Shown: positions 1 to 7,775, counted from the first letter of the stretch. The stretch is DNA of 34,489 nt from Bacillus crepusculi (GCF_014764715.1 NZ_JACXXE010000018.1:1-34489); one strand, 5' to 3'. Numbers and translations: made by a program. The notes: a model not told the origin generated them from the sequence alone.

Positions 1-60
1 TTTAAAATATCTCTTGATTTATTTTCAATACATAGTATAATATCTTTTGTCACTAAATAG

Positions 61-176
<116 letters not shown>

Positions 177-186
177 TTTTCTTCAT

Positions 187-261
187 TCCGCAGTAGCTCA
201 GTGGTAGAGCTATCGGCTGTTAACCGATCGGTCGTAGGTTCGAATCCTACCTGCGGAGCCA
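187..261 (+). tRNA. tRNA-Asn (GTT)
   Basis: Full cloverleaf with 7-bp acceptor stem TCCGCAG/CTGCGGA and anticodon loop CTGTTAA, giving anticodon GTT. The 3' CCA is encoded. It is the first tRNA behind the 5S gene, as in B. subtilis trnD. Confidence 0.97.
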
Positions 262-265
262 ATTT

Positions 266-356
266 GGAGAGCTGTCCGAGTGGCCGAAGGAGCACGATTG
301 GAAATCGTGTAGGCGGTAACCCCGTCTCAAGGGTTCGAATCCCTTGCTCTCCGCCA
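266..356 (+). tRNA. tRNA-Ser (GGA)
   Basis: Class II tRNA of 91 bases with a long variable arm. The anticodon loop TTGGAAA gives GGA. The acceptor stem is GGAGAGC/GCTCTCC and CCA is encoded. Confidence 0.97.
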
Positions 357-373
357 CAATTTACATAATAAAG

Positions 374-448
374 GGCCCGTTGGTCAAGCGGTTAAGACAC
401 CGCCCTTTCACGGCGGTAACACGGGTTCGAATCCCGTACGGGTCACCA
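374..448 (+). tRNA. tRNA-Glu (TTC)
   Basis: Acceptor stem GGCCCGT/ACGGGTC and anticodon loop CTTTCAC give anticodon TTC. CCA is encoded. Confidence 0.97.
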
Positions 449-481
449 TTTTTATAGAATATACACCAGCATTTTTTATTC

Positions 482-557
482 GGAGGATTAGCTCAGCTGG
501 GAGAGCATCTGCCTTACAAGCAGAGGGTCGGCGGTTCGAGCCCGTCATCCTCCACCA
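482..557 (+). tRNA. tRNA-Val (TAC)
   Basis: Acceptor stem GGAGGAT/ATCCTCC and anticodon loop CTTACAA give anticodon TAC. CCA is encoded. Confidence 0.97.
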
Positions 558-572
558 TATCTTTTATATCGT

Positions 573-650
<78 letters not shown>

Positions 651-653
651 AAT

Positions 654-730
654 GGTCCGGTAGTTCAGTTGGTTAGAATGCCTGCCTGTCACGCAGGAGG
701 TCGCGGGTTCGAGTCCCGTCCGGACCGCCA
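654..730 (+). tRNA. tRNA-Asp (GTC)
   Basis: Acceptor stem GGTCCGG/CCGGACC and anticodon loop CTGTCAC give anticodon GTC. CCA is encoded. Only four bases separate it from the preceding tRNA. Confidence 0.97.
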
Positions 731-748
731 TTTTTCAAAAGAATACTT

Positions 749-824
<76 letters not shown>

Positions 825-830
825 CTATTT

Positions 831-903
<73 letters not shown>

Positions 904-918
904 CTGTTTTTCAAAAGT

Positions 919-1003
919 GGAGGGGTAGCGAAGTGGCTAAACGCGGCGGACTGTAAATCCGCTCCCTCCGGGTTCGGCGGTTCGAATCCGCCCCCCTCCA
1001 CCA
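919..1003 (+). tRNA. tRNA-Tyr (GTA)
   Basis: Class II tRNA of 85 bases with a long variable arm. The anticodon loop CTGTAAA gives GTA. CCA is encoded. Confidence 0.97.
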
Positions 1004-1017
1004 TTTTTTGTTTTCAT

Positions 1018-1091
1018 AGGGGCATAGTTTAACGGTAGAACAGAGGTCTCCAAAACCTCCGGTGTGGGTTCGATTCCTACTGCCCCTGCCA
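1018..1091 (+). tRNA. tRNA-Trp (CCA)
   Basis: Acceptor stem AGGGGCA/TGCCCCT and anticodon loop CTCCAAA give anticodon CCA. The 3' CCA is encoded. Confidence 0.97.
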
Positions 1092-1119
1092 ATTATACTT
1101 TATAATTCATTACATCTAT

Positions 1120-1196
1120 GGCGGTTGTGGCGAAGTGGTTAACGCACCAGATTGTGGCTCTGGCACTCGTGGGTTCGATTCCCATCAATCGCCCCA
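1120..1196 (+). tRNA. tRNA-His (GTG)
   Basis: The anticodon loop TTGTGGC gives GTG. The start includes the extra 5' G (position -1) typical of tRNA-His, facing the C discriminator. CCA is encoded. Confidence 0.96.
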
Positions 1197-1205
1197 TTTT
1201 ATTAT

Positions 1206-1277
1206 TGGGCTATAGCCAAGCGGTAAGGCAACGGACTTTGACTCCGTCATGCGTTGGTTCGAATCCAGCTAGCCCAG
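1206..1277 (+). tRNA. tRNA-Gln (TTG)
   Basis: Acceptor stem TGGGCTA/TAGCCCA with discriminator G; the anticodon loop CTTTGAC gives TTG. The bases after the discriminator are TTG, so CCA is not encoded. Confidence 0.95.
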
Positions 1278-1284
1278 TTGATGT

Positions 1285-1359
1285 GCGGAAGTAGTTCAGT
1301 GGTAGAACACCACCTTGCCAAGGTGGGGGTCGCGGGTTCGAATCCCGTCTTCCGCTCCA
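1285..1359 (+). tRNA. tRNA-Gly (GCC)
   Basis: Acceptor stem GCGGAAG/CTTCCGC and anticodon loop TTGCCAA give anticodon GCC. CCA is encoded. Confidence 0.97.
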
Positions 1360-1364
1360 ATAAT

Positions 1365-1435
<71 letters not shown>

Positions 1436-1449
1436 TTTTTGAAAAGACT

Positions 1450-1538
1450 GCCGGGGTGGTGGAATTGGCAGACACACAGGACTTAAAATCCTGCGGTAGG
1501 TGACTACCGTGCCGGTTCAAGTCCGGCCCTCGGCACCA
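1450..1538 (+). tRNA. tRNA-Leu (TAA)
   Basis: Class II tRNA of 89 bases with a long variable arm. The anticodon loop CTTAAAA gives TAA. CCA is encoded. Confidence 0.97.
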
Positions 1539-1575
1539 TTGTTTTTTAATATAAGATGCGCTCTTTTATAATCAT

Positions 1576-1657
1576 GCCGGTGTGGCGGAATTGGCAGACG
1601 CGCACGACTCAAAATCGTGTTCCTCACGGAGTGCCGGTTCGACCCCGGCCACCGGTA
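1576..1657 (+). tRNA. tRNA-Leu (CAA)
   Basis: Class II tRNA; the anticodon loop CTCAAAA gives CAA. The acceptor stem GCCGGTG/CACCGGT closes with a G-T pair and CCA is not encoded. It is the last tRNA of the cluster, and the foreign-looking cassette begins about 200 bases after its end. Confidence 0.94.
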
Positions 1658-1682
1658 TCTCTAATTAAAAGATATCAAATTT

Positions 1683-1727
1683 AAAACGTCTCTTTACAGT
1701 AATGTAGATAGGCGTTTTTTGTTTTTT
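1683..1727 (+). terminator. probable terminator of the rrn-tRNA operon
   Basis: AAAACG at 1683 can pair with CGTTTT at 1713-1718 across a long loop that includes CT/AG pairs. A T-rich tract follows to about 1727. The hairpin is weak, but it sits where the long rRNA-tRNA transcript should end. Confidence 0.55.
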
Positions 1728-1820
1728 GTAAAAAGGTCACATTAATTCTCACAGGTAAATGTATTAAAATAGCTTGGATTTTAGGTGATTGAACGATATA
1801 CTACTAATATTGAATTGGTG

Positions 1821-1826
1821 TATAAT
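1821..1826 (+). promoter_or_regulatory. possible promoter -10 in front of the accessory cassette
   Basis: A perfect TATAAT lies 45 bases before the 36-codon ORF and about 240 bases before the methyltransferase gene. I see no good -35 box at 16-18 bases, so its strength is uncertain. It is the best candidate promoter for the cassette. Confidence 0.35.
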
Positions 1827-1870
1827 TACAGGCGACTTTTTTACAATCACCATTGTAGAGGTTTAATCGA

Positions 1871-1981
1871 ATGTATAAAGATAGTTTATATAAGGTTATC
1901 TATTCCGAAAGTAAACCAAAATTTTTTCGAAGCTTTTTGATTAACCTGATTAACTCAGTCTTCTCCGATGATGAAAAATAA
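1871..1981 (+). CDS. small 36-codon ORF at the head of the methyltransferase/GHKL cassette
   Basis: An ATG preceded by the ribosome-binding-like run TAGAGG (about 9 bases upstream) opens a 36-residue reading frame ending at TAA. The peptide begins MYKDSLYKVIYSESK, has a hydrophobic middle with paired Phe and Leu/Ile residues, and ends in an acidic DDEK. I do not recognise it. It lies 82 bases before the methyltransferase in the same direction and shares its AT-rich composition. It could be a regulatory leader peptide or a small cassette component, or it may not be translated. Confidence 0.35.
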   Translation: MYKDSLYKVIYSESKPKFFRSFLINLINSVFSDDEK

Positions 1982-2063
1982 GAAATTTCAAAAATACAAA
2001 AATTAAACAGAATAAATCTAGAGATACTCTTATAATATATTTAAATAAAATGAGGATGAACTA

Positions 2064-3506
2064 ATGATTAAAAAGTGCCAGGTGTTTACTCCACCAGAAA
2101 CAGTTAAAAAGTTGTTAGAAGTAGTCGGTTATGAAAAAGACTTATACGGAAAAAAGATTATTGAAAATGCCTGTGGAGATGGTAATATTTTGACTGTTAT
2201 TGTCGAAAGGTACATAACTGATTGTTTAGACAAAGGATTTTCTCTGAATGATATAAAGGCAGGTCTAGAACATGATATATTTGGAGCGGAGTTAGAAGAG
2301 ATTCATTATAGAAACTGTATAAATAACTTGAATAAAATAGCAGAAAATTATGGTCTCTACGGTGTTAATTGGAGTATATTGAATGTTGATATCTTAAAGG
2401 AGGATTTTGATTTTAAGTTTGATTATGTTGTAGGAAATCCTCCATATATTACTTATAAGGATTTAAATGAGGAAACCCGATGTTTTGTAAGAGAGAATTA
2501 TGAGGTGTGCAGAAAAGGGAAGTTTGACTACTGCTATGCTTTTATTGAGGCAAGTCTAAAACTACTTAATGAAAGAGGAAAAATGTCTTACTTAATCCCA
2601 AGTAGTATTTTTAAAAATGTATTTGCACAAAATTTAAGAGAGTATCTTCTCCCATTTTTAAATAAAGTTTATGATTACCAAACAATAAAACTATTCGATG
2701 TGCTCACTTCATCGGCCATAATTGTATGTGATAAGGGGAACAACGTTGAACAAATTGAATACATTAATCTTGACAAGAGAGTTTCTTACAAAATCAACAA
2801 GATTGAATTAACTTATAAGTGGGAATTTGTTAATAAGAAAAAAAGTATACTTGGAAAATCAGCTAGATTTGGGGATTATTTCAATGCATCAATCACTATT
2901 GCAACATTATTAAATGAAGCATTTGTTTTAAAGAATTTCAAAGATATTAGATCGTTTGAAAAAGACGGCCAAAGATATATTCAAACAAACAAATTCATAA
3001 TAGAGGATAATTTGTTAAAAAATGCTGTAAGCCCTAGATCTTTAAGCTATAATAAGGAAGAGCTTATAATTTTTCCTTATTTTTATAATGAGGGTTCTTT
3101 AGTTAGGTATACTGAAGAAGATTTTAAGAAAAGATTCCCTTTTGGAGCTAGTTATTTGAATTCATTTTTTGATAAATTGCAAAAACGGGCTTCTGATAAG
3201 AGTGTAAAGTGGTTTGAGTATGGAAGAACACAGGCTTTGGCACATTTAAATCAAGAAAAACTATTAATCTCAACTGTAGTAACGAAGCAAGTAAAGACAT
3301 ACAAAATTTCAGAGGAAGACATTCCATACTCAGGTATCTATATTACAAAGAAAGCTGATCTTAGCTTGGATTTTGCAAAAAAAGTATTAGAAAGTATTGA
3401 GTTTCTTGAATACGCTAATAGTATTGGAATAAATGCAAGTGGATCTTCATTAAGGATTACGGCAAGAGATATAAATAACTATTTATTTAATATCGAGGAG
3501 GTGTGA
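2064..3506 (+). CDS. N6-adenine DNA methyltransferase (Eco57I/TaqI-like)
   Basis: It transfers a methyl group from S-adenosylmethionine to adenine in DNA. The 480-residue protein shows the class I arrangement: motif X QVFTPPE (6-12), SAM-binding motif I ENACGDGN (34-41), and catalytic motif IV NPPY (125-128). The region after about residue 220 is less conserved and should hold the target-recognition part; its last 30 residues (ASGSSLRITARDINNYLF) resemble the ends of Eco57I-type methylases. The gene is AT-rich and begins the four-gene cassette, with an AGGATGAAC ribosome site before its ATG. Its stop is nine bases before the next ATG. By itself it would be a type II modification enzyme; here it probably marks self DNA for the downstream HNH nuclease and GHKL proteins. 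The specificity cannot be read from sequence. Confidence 0.9.
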   Translation: MIKKCQVFTPPETVKKLLEVVGYEKDLYGKKIIENACGDGNILTVIVERYITDCLDKGFSLNDIKAGLEHDIFGAELEEIHYRNCINNLNKIAENYGLYGVNWSILNVDILKEDFDFKFDYVVGNPPYITYKDLNEETRCFVRENYEVCRKGKFDYCYAFIEASLKLLNERGKMSYLIPSSIFKNVFAQNLREYLLPFLNKVYDYQTIKLFDVLTSSAIIVCDKGNNVEQIEYINLDKRVSYKINKIELTYKWEFVNKKKSILGKSARFGDYFNASITIATLLNEAFVLKNFKDIRSFEKDGQRYIQTNKFIIEDNLLKNAVSPRSLSYNKEELIIFPYFYNEGSLVRYTEEDFKKRFPFGASYLNSFFDKLQKRASDKSVKWFEYGRTQALAHLNQEKLLISTVVTKQVKTYKISEEDIPYSGIYITKKADLSLDFAKKVLESIEFLEYANSIGINASGSSLRITARDINNYLFNIEEV

Positions 3507-3515
3507 TGTAAGAGG

Positions 3516-5804
3516 ATGAACCTTGAGACATTAAACTATAAGATATCGTCTAGAGCCACAATTTTATTGGGAAGAGAAAGTGTTTCTAAAGTTGATGGGG
3601 CGGTTATTGAACTTGTGAAAAATACGTATGATGCAGATGCACTTATGTGTTTTATCTGTTTTGATATAAAAAATGACTGTATCTATATTTTGGATAATGG
3701 AACTGGCATGACACGAGAAACTATTGAAAATTATTGGATGCTAATAGGCACGGATAATAAAAGAAGTGAGTATCAGTCTAAGCGTAATCGAATTAAGTCA
3801 GGTGAAAAAGGAATAGGACGTTTTGCATTGGATAGATTAGGAAGTAAATGTGAAATGTATACCAAGAATAAAGCCAGTCAAGGACTTATTTATTGGGAAA
3901 CTGATTGGAGAAATTTTGAACAAACTGGTAAAACATTAGATCAAGTTAAAGCTAAGCTAGGCTATTTGAATGAAAGATTAGAAAGCGTCATTCCAAGGGA
4001 ACTTCTAATTGATATACAAGAGATTAATGAGAAAGGCATTTTAGATGAATTTATTTCAAACGACACAGGTACGCTATTAAAAATAAGTGGTTTAAGAGAC
4101 CGTTGGACGACTAAAGAGATTAATAATATTACTAATTCAATGGGTTTTTTAATCCCTCCATCTGAACAAAGAGATTATGTAATTTGCATAAAAAAATCTC
4201 CAGAAGACGATTGTTTAATTATTGAGAATGATATTTCGGATGAGTATGACTATAAAATTACTGCTGAATTTGATGGAGAAAAGTTCATTGTGGAATTAGA
4301 TCGAAATGAGTTTGACCTAAACAAGATTCCCTCAGAGGTTTTCGAATTGGGACATTTTAAAGAATACCCTTACAGATACGAAGACTTTAAAAGAAAAAAA
4401 ATAAAATTTGATTTTACTGTCCCTGAACTCATGAATACAGAGCAAGATGAACACATCAATCTTGTAAAAGAAATTGGTCAATTTAAATTCAACTATATTT
4501 TCATGAAATTAGCATTAACCGAAGACTCTAAAGAAACTTTTTTCTATAAAGAAATCAGTAAAAAAAGAAAACTGTGGCTCAATAGCCATGGCGGTATCAA
4601 AATTTATCGTGATCATTTTTTAGTCAGACCATATGGTGATCCCAACACTGATGCATATGACTGGCTAGGATTGGATGCAAGACGTGCAAATAACCCAGCA
4701 GCTATTTCACATCCGAGTGGGAATTGGCATGTGCGAAATAGACAAGGCCAAGGAACATTATTGATTTCTAGGATGACCAATTCATGTATTCTTGACAAGT
4801 CTAGTCGAGAAGGAATAATTGAAAATGAGCACTTCTCTGTATTTAAAAATGTAATTAAAAACATTTTAGCGGTTTTTGAAAAAGATAGAGCCCACATTGG
4901 AAAAGGCATGAAGGATTATTACGACATTATTAATAAGAGAGAAACAACAAAACAAGAGGGGAAAGAAATAGCTAATAAATTTTTGGATGAAAAAATTGAA
5001 AAGGATGGTGAATCTGCATCTCCTCCGAATCAAGAAGAAGTAAAAAAACTAGCTAAGACAGTTCAGTACCTTGAGGAGGAGCGAGAAGAATTAATTAGCG
5101 AGATAAAGTTATTAAGATCTTTGGCGACAAATGGTTTAATTACAACATCAATTGTACATGATTTAAAGGGTATTAATGCGAGATTAGTGAATCGAGTTGA
5201 CTCACTTCAATATGTTATTAAAAACGACATTGAAAACATGATTTCTAGGCACTTAAATGATCTTGGTAAGGATGATACCTTTCTTAAATCTTGGATAACA
5301 GTAATAACGAACCAAATCAAAAAAGATAAAAGAAAAAGATTGAAAAAGGATCTTTACCAAACTATTCAAGATATTATAGATGTGATGGAACCAATATTGG
5401 CTCAGAAACAAATAAATGTTGAGTTTAATTTGGATGAAAAACAAGTCCATAAAAGGATTTTTGTTGCGGATTTTGAAAGCATTATTTACAATTTGATAAT
5501 TAATTCTATAGAGGCATTCGAAAGAACGAAATTATCTGTACGCAAAATTGTAATATCATTGGAAACTAATGAAGATTTTACAATTCACTATAATGATAAT
5601 GGTTGCGGCCTCGGAGAAAAATTTAAAAATCCGTATGATATTTTTAAGTTTGGAGCTACAAGTAAATACGATAAAGATGGTGAGCAAATAGGAACTGGGC
5701 TAGGAATGTATATTGTTGCTTCAACAGCAAGAGAGTATAATGCACAGTACATCATAACTGAAATAAATAATGGTTTTGGTTTAGATATTAAATTTCCTTT
5801 ATGA
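3516..5804 (+). CDS. dual GHKL ATPase: MutL/MORC-like N-terminus plus histidine-kinase-like C-terminus
   Basis: The 762-residue protein carries two separate GHKL ATP-binding modules. The first (about 20-190) has an N-box with E32, N36 and D39 (VIELVKNTYDADA), G1 box DNGTGM (60-65), G2 box GEKGIGRFA (96-104) and the TGT motif near 184-186. It is followed to about residue 455 by a region like the transducer of MutL/MORC/Hsp90-type ATPases (GIKIYRD, VRPYG, DWLGLDARR). A charged, probably coiled segment (470-535) leads to a kinase-like part with H548 in SIVHDLKG, an N-box with N663 (NLIINSIEAF), G1 box DNGCGLG (694-700) and G2 box GTGLGMYIV (726-734). I see no transmembrane segment, so it should be cytoplasmic. 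It lies between the methyltransferase and a receiver protein, which suggests H548 could pass phosphate to that partner. Whether it is a kinase, an ATP-driven DNA clamp or both is unknown. Confidence 0.85.
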   Translation: MNLETLNYKISSRATILLGRESVSKVDGAVIELVKNTYDADALMCFICFDIKNDCIYILDNGTGMTRETIENYWMLIGTDNKRSEYQSKRNRIKSGEKGIGRFALDRLGSKCEMYTKNKASQGLIYWETDWRNFEQTGKTLDQVKAKLGYLNERLESVIPRELLIDIQEINEKGILDEFISNDTGTLLKISGLRDRWTTKEINNITNSMGFLIPPSEQRDYVICIKKSPEDDCLIIENDISDEYDYKITAEFDGEKFIVELDRNEFDLNKIPSEVFELGHFKEYPYRYEDFKRKKIKFDFTVPELMNTEQDEHINLVKEIGQFKFNYIFMKLALTEDSKETFFYKEISKKRKLWLNSHGGIKIYRDHFLVRPYGDPNTDAYDWLGLDARRANNPAAISHPSGNWHVRNRQGQGTLLISRMTNSCILDKSSREGIIENEHFSVFKNVIKNILAVFEKDRAHIGKGMKDYYDIINKRETTKQEGKEIANKFLDEKIEKDGESASPPNQEEVKKLAKTVQYLEEEREELISEIKLLRSLATNGLITTSIVHDLKGINARLVNRVDSLQYVIKNDIENMISRHLNDLGKDDTFLKSWITVITNQIKKDKRKRLKKDLYQTIQDIIDVMEPILAQKQINVEFNLDEKQVHKRIFVADFESIIYNLIINSIEAFERTKLSVRKIVISLETNEDFTIHYNDNGCGLGEKFKNPYDIFKFGATSKYDKDGEQIGTGLGMYIVASTAREYNAQYIITEINNGFGLDIKFPL

Positions 5805-5817
5805 TTGGATGGGAATA

Positions 5818-6486
5818 ATGACAAAAAATTTAATAATAGGAATTGTTGATGACGATCCTGGGAAAGTAACTCAAATAATGACAAGATTGATACAAGGGAT
5901 TGAAGGAGCTGCTCCTGAAAAAAGACAAAAGTACTCACAGTATAAATTTAAACCAATTGAAATTGAAATAATCGAAGATTTGAATGCAATGGTTGATAAT
6001 ATCATTAATGAGCGTTTGAACTGTCTTCTTGTTGATTATAAATTATCTTCTTATAAAAGTGTTGACTACAGTGGAGTGGAACTAGCGAAGGCGCTCGATG
6101 GAGCAATATATGATTTTCCTATCTTTGTATTGACATCATATGATGACGACTTGTTTACAAACGAAATATATAATGCTTATCAGGTATTTGATTTTGATAG
6201 ATACTTAAATGAAGAACCTGAACGTATAGAGCTGCATTTTAAAATAATTGAACAAATTTTAAAAACAGCAAAACAAAAAGAACAATGGGAGGAAGAGTTA
6301 AAACGATTGCTACCTTGTGCCGGGACATCTGAAGACATCGACTCTAGGATCTTAGAAATAGACGCTAAATTAGAGAAATCCATTAATGGTGGAAGCGCTC
6401 TTCCTGAGGGAGTAAGAAAAGATTTATCTTCAAATAAAATTTCTGAATTACTTAATAGAATTGATGAGATTTTAGAAAGGGAGTAA
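5818..6486 (+). CDS. receiver-domain (response-regulator-like) protein
   Basis: The first 150 residues have a receiver fold. Counting from the alternative ATG at 5809, the acidic pocket is DDD 14-16 (GIVDDDPGK), the likely phospho-acceptor is D76 (LLVDYKLS), and the switch Thr is T109 (FVLTSYDDD). The lysine normally present near the end of strand 5 is not evident; the sequence there is RYLNEEPE. An insertion after the first helix (about 33-50) and a helical, charged C-terminal part (about 150-225) replace any DNA-binding domain, so it probably acts by protein contact. I prefer the ATG at 5818 because GGATGGG lies just before it; 5809 gives three more residues and has no ribosome site. It follows the dual GHKL gene by 13 bases and precedes the HNH gene by four, so the three are likely co-translated. 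Confidence 0.8.
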   Translation: MTKNLIIGIVDDDPGKVTQIMTRLIQGIEGAAPEKRQKYSQYKFKPIEIEIIEDLNAMVDNIINERLNCLLVDYKLSSYKSVDYSGVELAKALDGAIYDFPIFVLTSYDDDLFTNEIYNAYQVFDFDRYLNEEPERIELHFKIIEQILKTAKQKEQWEEELKRLLPCAGTSEDIDSRILEIDAKLEKSINGGSALPEGVRKDLSSNKISELLNRIDEILERE

Positions 6487-6490
6487 CCTC

Positions 6491-7096
6491 TTGAGATCAA
6501 TCAAAATAAGAAAACCAGTAAGGAGTCACTCTGGGGAAAAGTGGATCACAAACTCTTCTAATAAAAAGCATCTTGCTTCTGATTTTGATAACAGATGTGC
6601 ATATTGTGATGATTTAGACAGCTATAGTGGGGGCTATAATGCATATCATGTTGAGCATTTTGCTCCTAAAGAAAAGTTTATAGGCTTACAATATACATAT
6701 GATAATTTGCTATATAGTTGCCCCTACTGTAATATCTCGAAATCAAATAAATGGGTGGGAAGTACTGCGCAAGAGTTTGTTGTCGCAGAAAAGGGATTTG
6801 TTGATCCATGTACAGATGAATATTATAAACATCTTGCTAGAGATGAATCAGGGAATATAATTTCAATAACTCCAATAGGTCAATATATGTATTTTGAACT
6901 GAAGCTTTATTTAAAAAGGCACTCAATTATATATAATATAGATCAACTTCGCATGCGAAGAATAGCTTTGAATTCGAAAATAGATAAAAAAATTACAAAG
7001 GGAGAAGACGTTACTACATTGAAGCAAGTTAGGAATATACTTTCTGAGGTTCTCTGCGATTATTACGATCTCTTTTTAATAGATGAAGGTTGTTGA
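6491..7096 (+). CDS. HNH endonuclease-like protein
   Basis: The 201-residue protein has a zinc-binding HNH core: CAYC (C36, C39), HVEHFAPK (H53, H56, with K60), DNLLYSCPYC (N72, C77, C80) and N81 with SKSNK behind it. This matches the pattern HVxHxxPK...YdNL...C..C of HNH nucleases found in retron- and Septu-like defence operons, though I cannot place it in one subfamily. The start is a TTG with AAGGGAG seven bases upstream, inside the end of the receiver gene region; only four bases separate the two genes. It is the only recognisable nuclease of the cassette and so the likely effector. Residues after about 100 are unassigned and have no membrane segment. No clear terminator follows. Confidence 0.85.
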   Translation: MRSIKIRKPVRSHSGEKWITNSSNKKHLASDFDNRCAYCDDLDSYSGGYNAYHVEHFAPKEKFIGLQYTYDNLLYSCPYCNISKSNKWVGSTAQEFVVAEKGFVDPCTDEYYKHLARDESGNIISITPIGQYMYFELKLYLKRHSIIYNIDQLRMRRIALNSKIDKKITKGEDVTTLKQVRNILSEVLCDYYDLFLIDEGC

Positions 7097-7398
7097 ATAA
7101 CTTATTAAGATCCACGTTAGACTGTATATATAGGAATTTCTATAGGTGTATAACAATCTGATTATGTAATTTTCCAGTGGCTTTTTTGCTCCCAGTGAGT
7201 GCAAAAGGTTGCATTAATATTTGCATCTTTCTTTGTCCGAACAGAAAAAACTCTAGTACTAAGTATTGAAGAAATCTCTCAAGTGTCTGATAGGATAGGC
7301 ATCCAGTGAAATTTAGTGATCAGCTATCCTATGTCCATCTGCTTGGCAGTGTCTGACGATATAATAAGTTTTCATTGGATACACCTTTCATTGAGTAT
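7097..7398. other. non-coding stretch behind the accessory cassette, with an inverted repeat
   Basis: I see no convincing gene here. A 9-bp inverted repeat, ATAGGATAG (7290-7298) and CTATCCTAT (7324-7332), encloses a 25-base loop, and the octamer GTGTCTGA occurs on both sides of it (about 7283 and 7351). No copy of the tRNA-Leu 3' end, as would be left by integration at the tRNA, is visible. Confidence 0.4.
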
Positions 7399-7425
7399 AA
7401 AAAAATCATCCAGTATTGGATGAGG
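7399..7425 (-). terminator. terminator of the 65-residue minus-strand gene
   Basis: CATCCA (7407-7412) and TGGATG (7417-7422) form a hairpin with a 4-base loop. On the minus strand it is followed by seven T (A-run 7399-7405). It begins a few bases beyond the stop of the gene at 7438-7635. Confidence 0.75.
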
Positions 7426-7437
7426 ATTTACGAAGAT

Positions 7438-7635
7438 CTAGGTAAGCTTGTTCGTATCTGTTTCTTTATAGGGATCTGTGAGCTTGGAGGTCAGGTCTAG
7501 GTTGAACAAAAAATCATCGACGGTGTCTGTGCCAAAGGGAAGTGTGGAGAAATTGATTGGGATGCTGTCTTCTTGCTTTTCTGAAGTGATTTGCTGTGCA
7601 GGCAGCTTTTTTCTCCAGTTCTTAAACAAGCGCAT
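7438..7635 (-). CDS. hypothetical protein, 65 residues
   Basis: I do not recognise this protein. It starts with a basic, amphipathic stretch (MRLFKNWRKKL) and continues with a Thr/Asp-rich, polar part (INFSTLPFGTDTVDDF, then LTDPYKETDTNK). There is no signal peptide or membrane segment. It is supported as a gene by AAGGGGG six bases before its ATG, by a promoter at 7676-7705, and by a hairpin with a T-run just after its stop. It is transcribed alone and toward the accessory cassette. Confidence 0.65.
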   Translation of the reverse strand: MRLFKNWRKKLPAQQITSEKQEDSIPINFSTLPFGTDTVDDFLFNLDLTSKLTDPYKETDTNKLT

Positions 7636-7675
7636 GTGAGGCCCCCTTTTCTTTGAAAAAGATGGATTTATACAT

Positions 7676-7705
7676 AATATACGGGGAGAGTTGTCCAGGC
7701 GTCAA
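7676..7705 (-). promoter_or_regulatory. SigA-type promoter for the 65-residue gene
   Basis: On the minus strand TTGACG (7700-7705) and TATATT (7676-7681) are separated by 18 bases. They lie about 40 bases upstream of the ATG of the 65-residue gene. Confidence 0.55.
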
Positions 7706-7737
7706 ATGTTTTCTTCAAAAGGAACGATTCAATTGAT

Positions 7738-7769
7738 AACAAGAGCCACAGGAAAGTGCGGCTCTTGTT
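7738..7769 (-). terminator. hairpin, possible terminator of the minus-strand operon
   Basis: AACAAGAGCC (7738-7747) and GGCTCTTGTT (7760-7769) form a perfect 10-bp stem just beyond the stop of the 89-residue gene. The T-run on the minus strand is poor, so termination may be incomplete. Confidence 0.5.
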
Positions 7770-7775
7770 GTCAGT

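Noticed and set aside
7097..7440. Attachment site (copy of the tRNA-Leu 3' end) at the far border of the cassette
   Set aside because: No match to the last 20 bases of either tRNA-Leu is visible, and no integrase gene is present.
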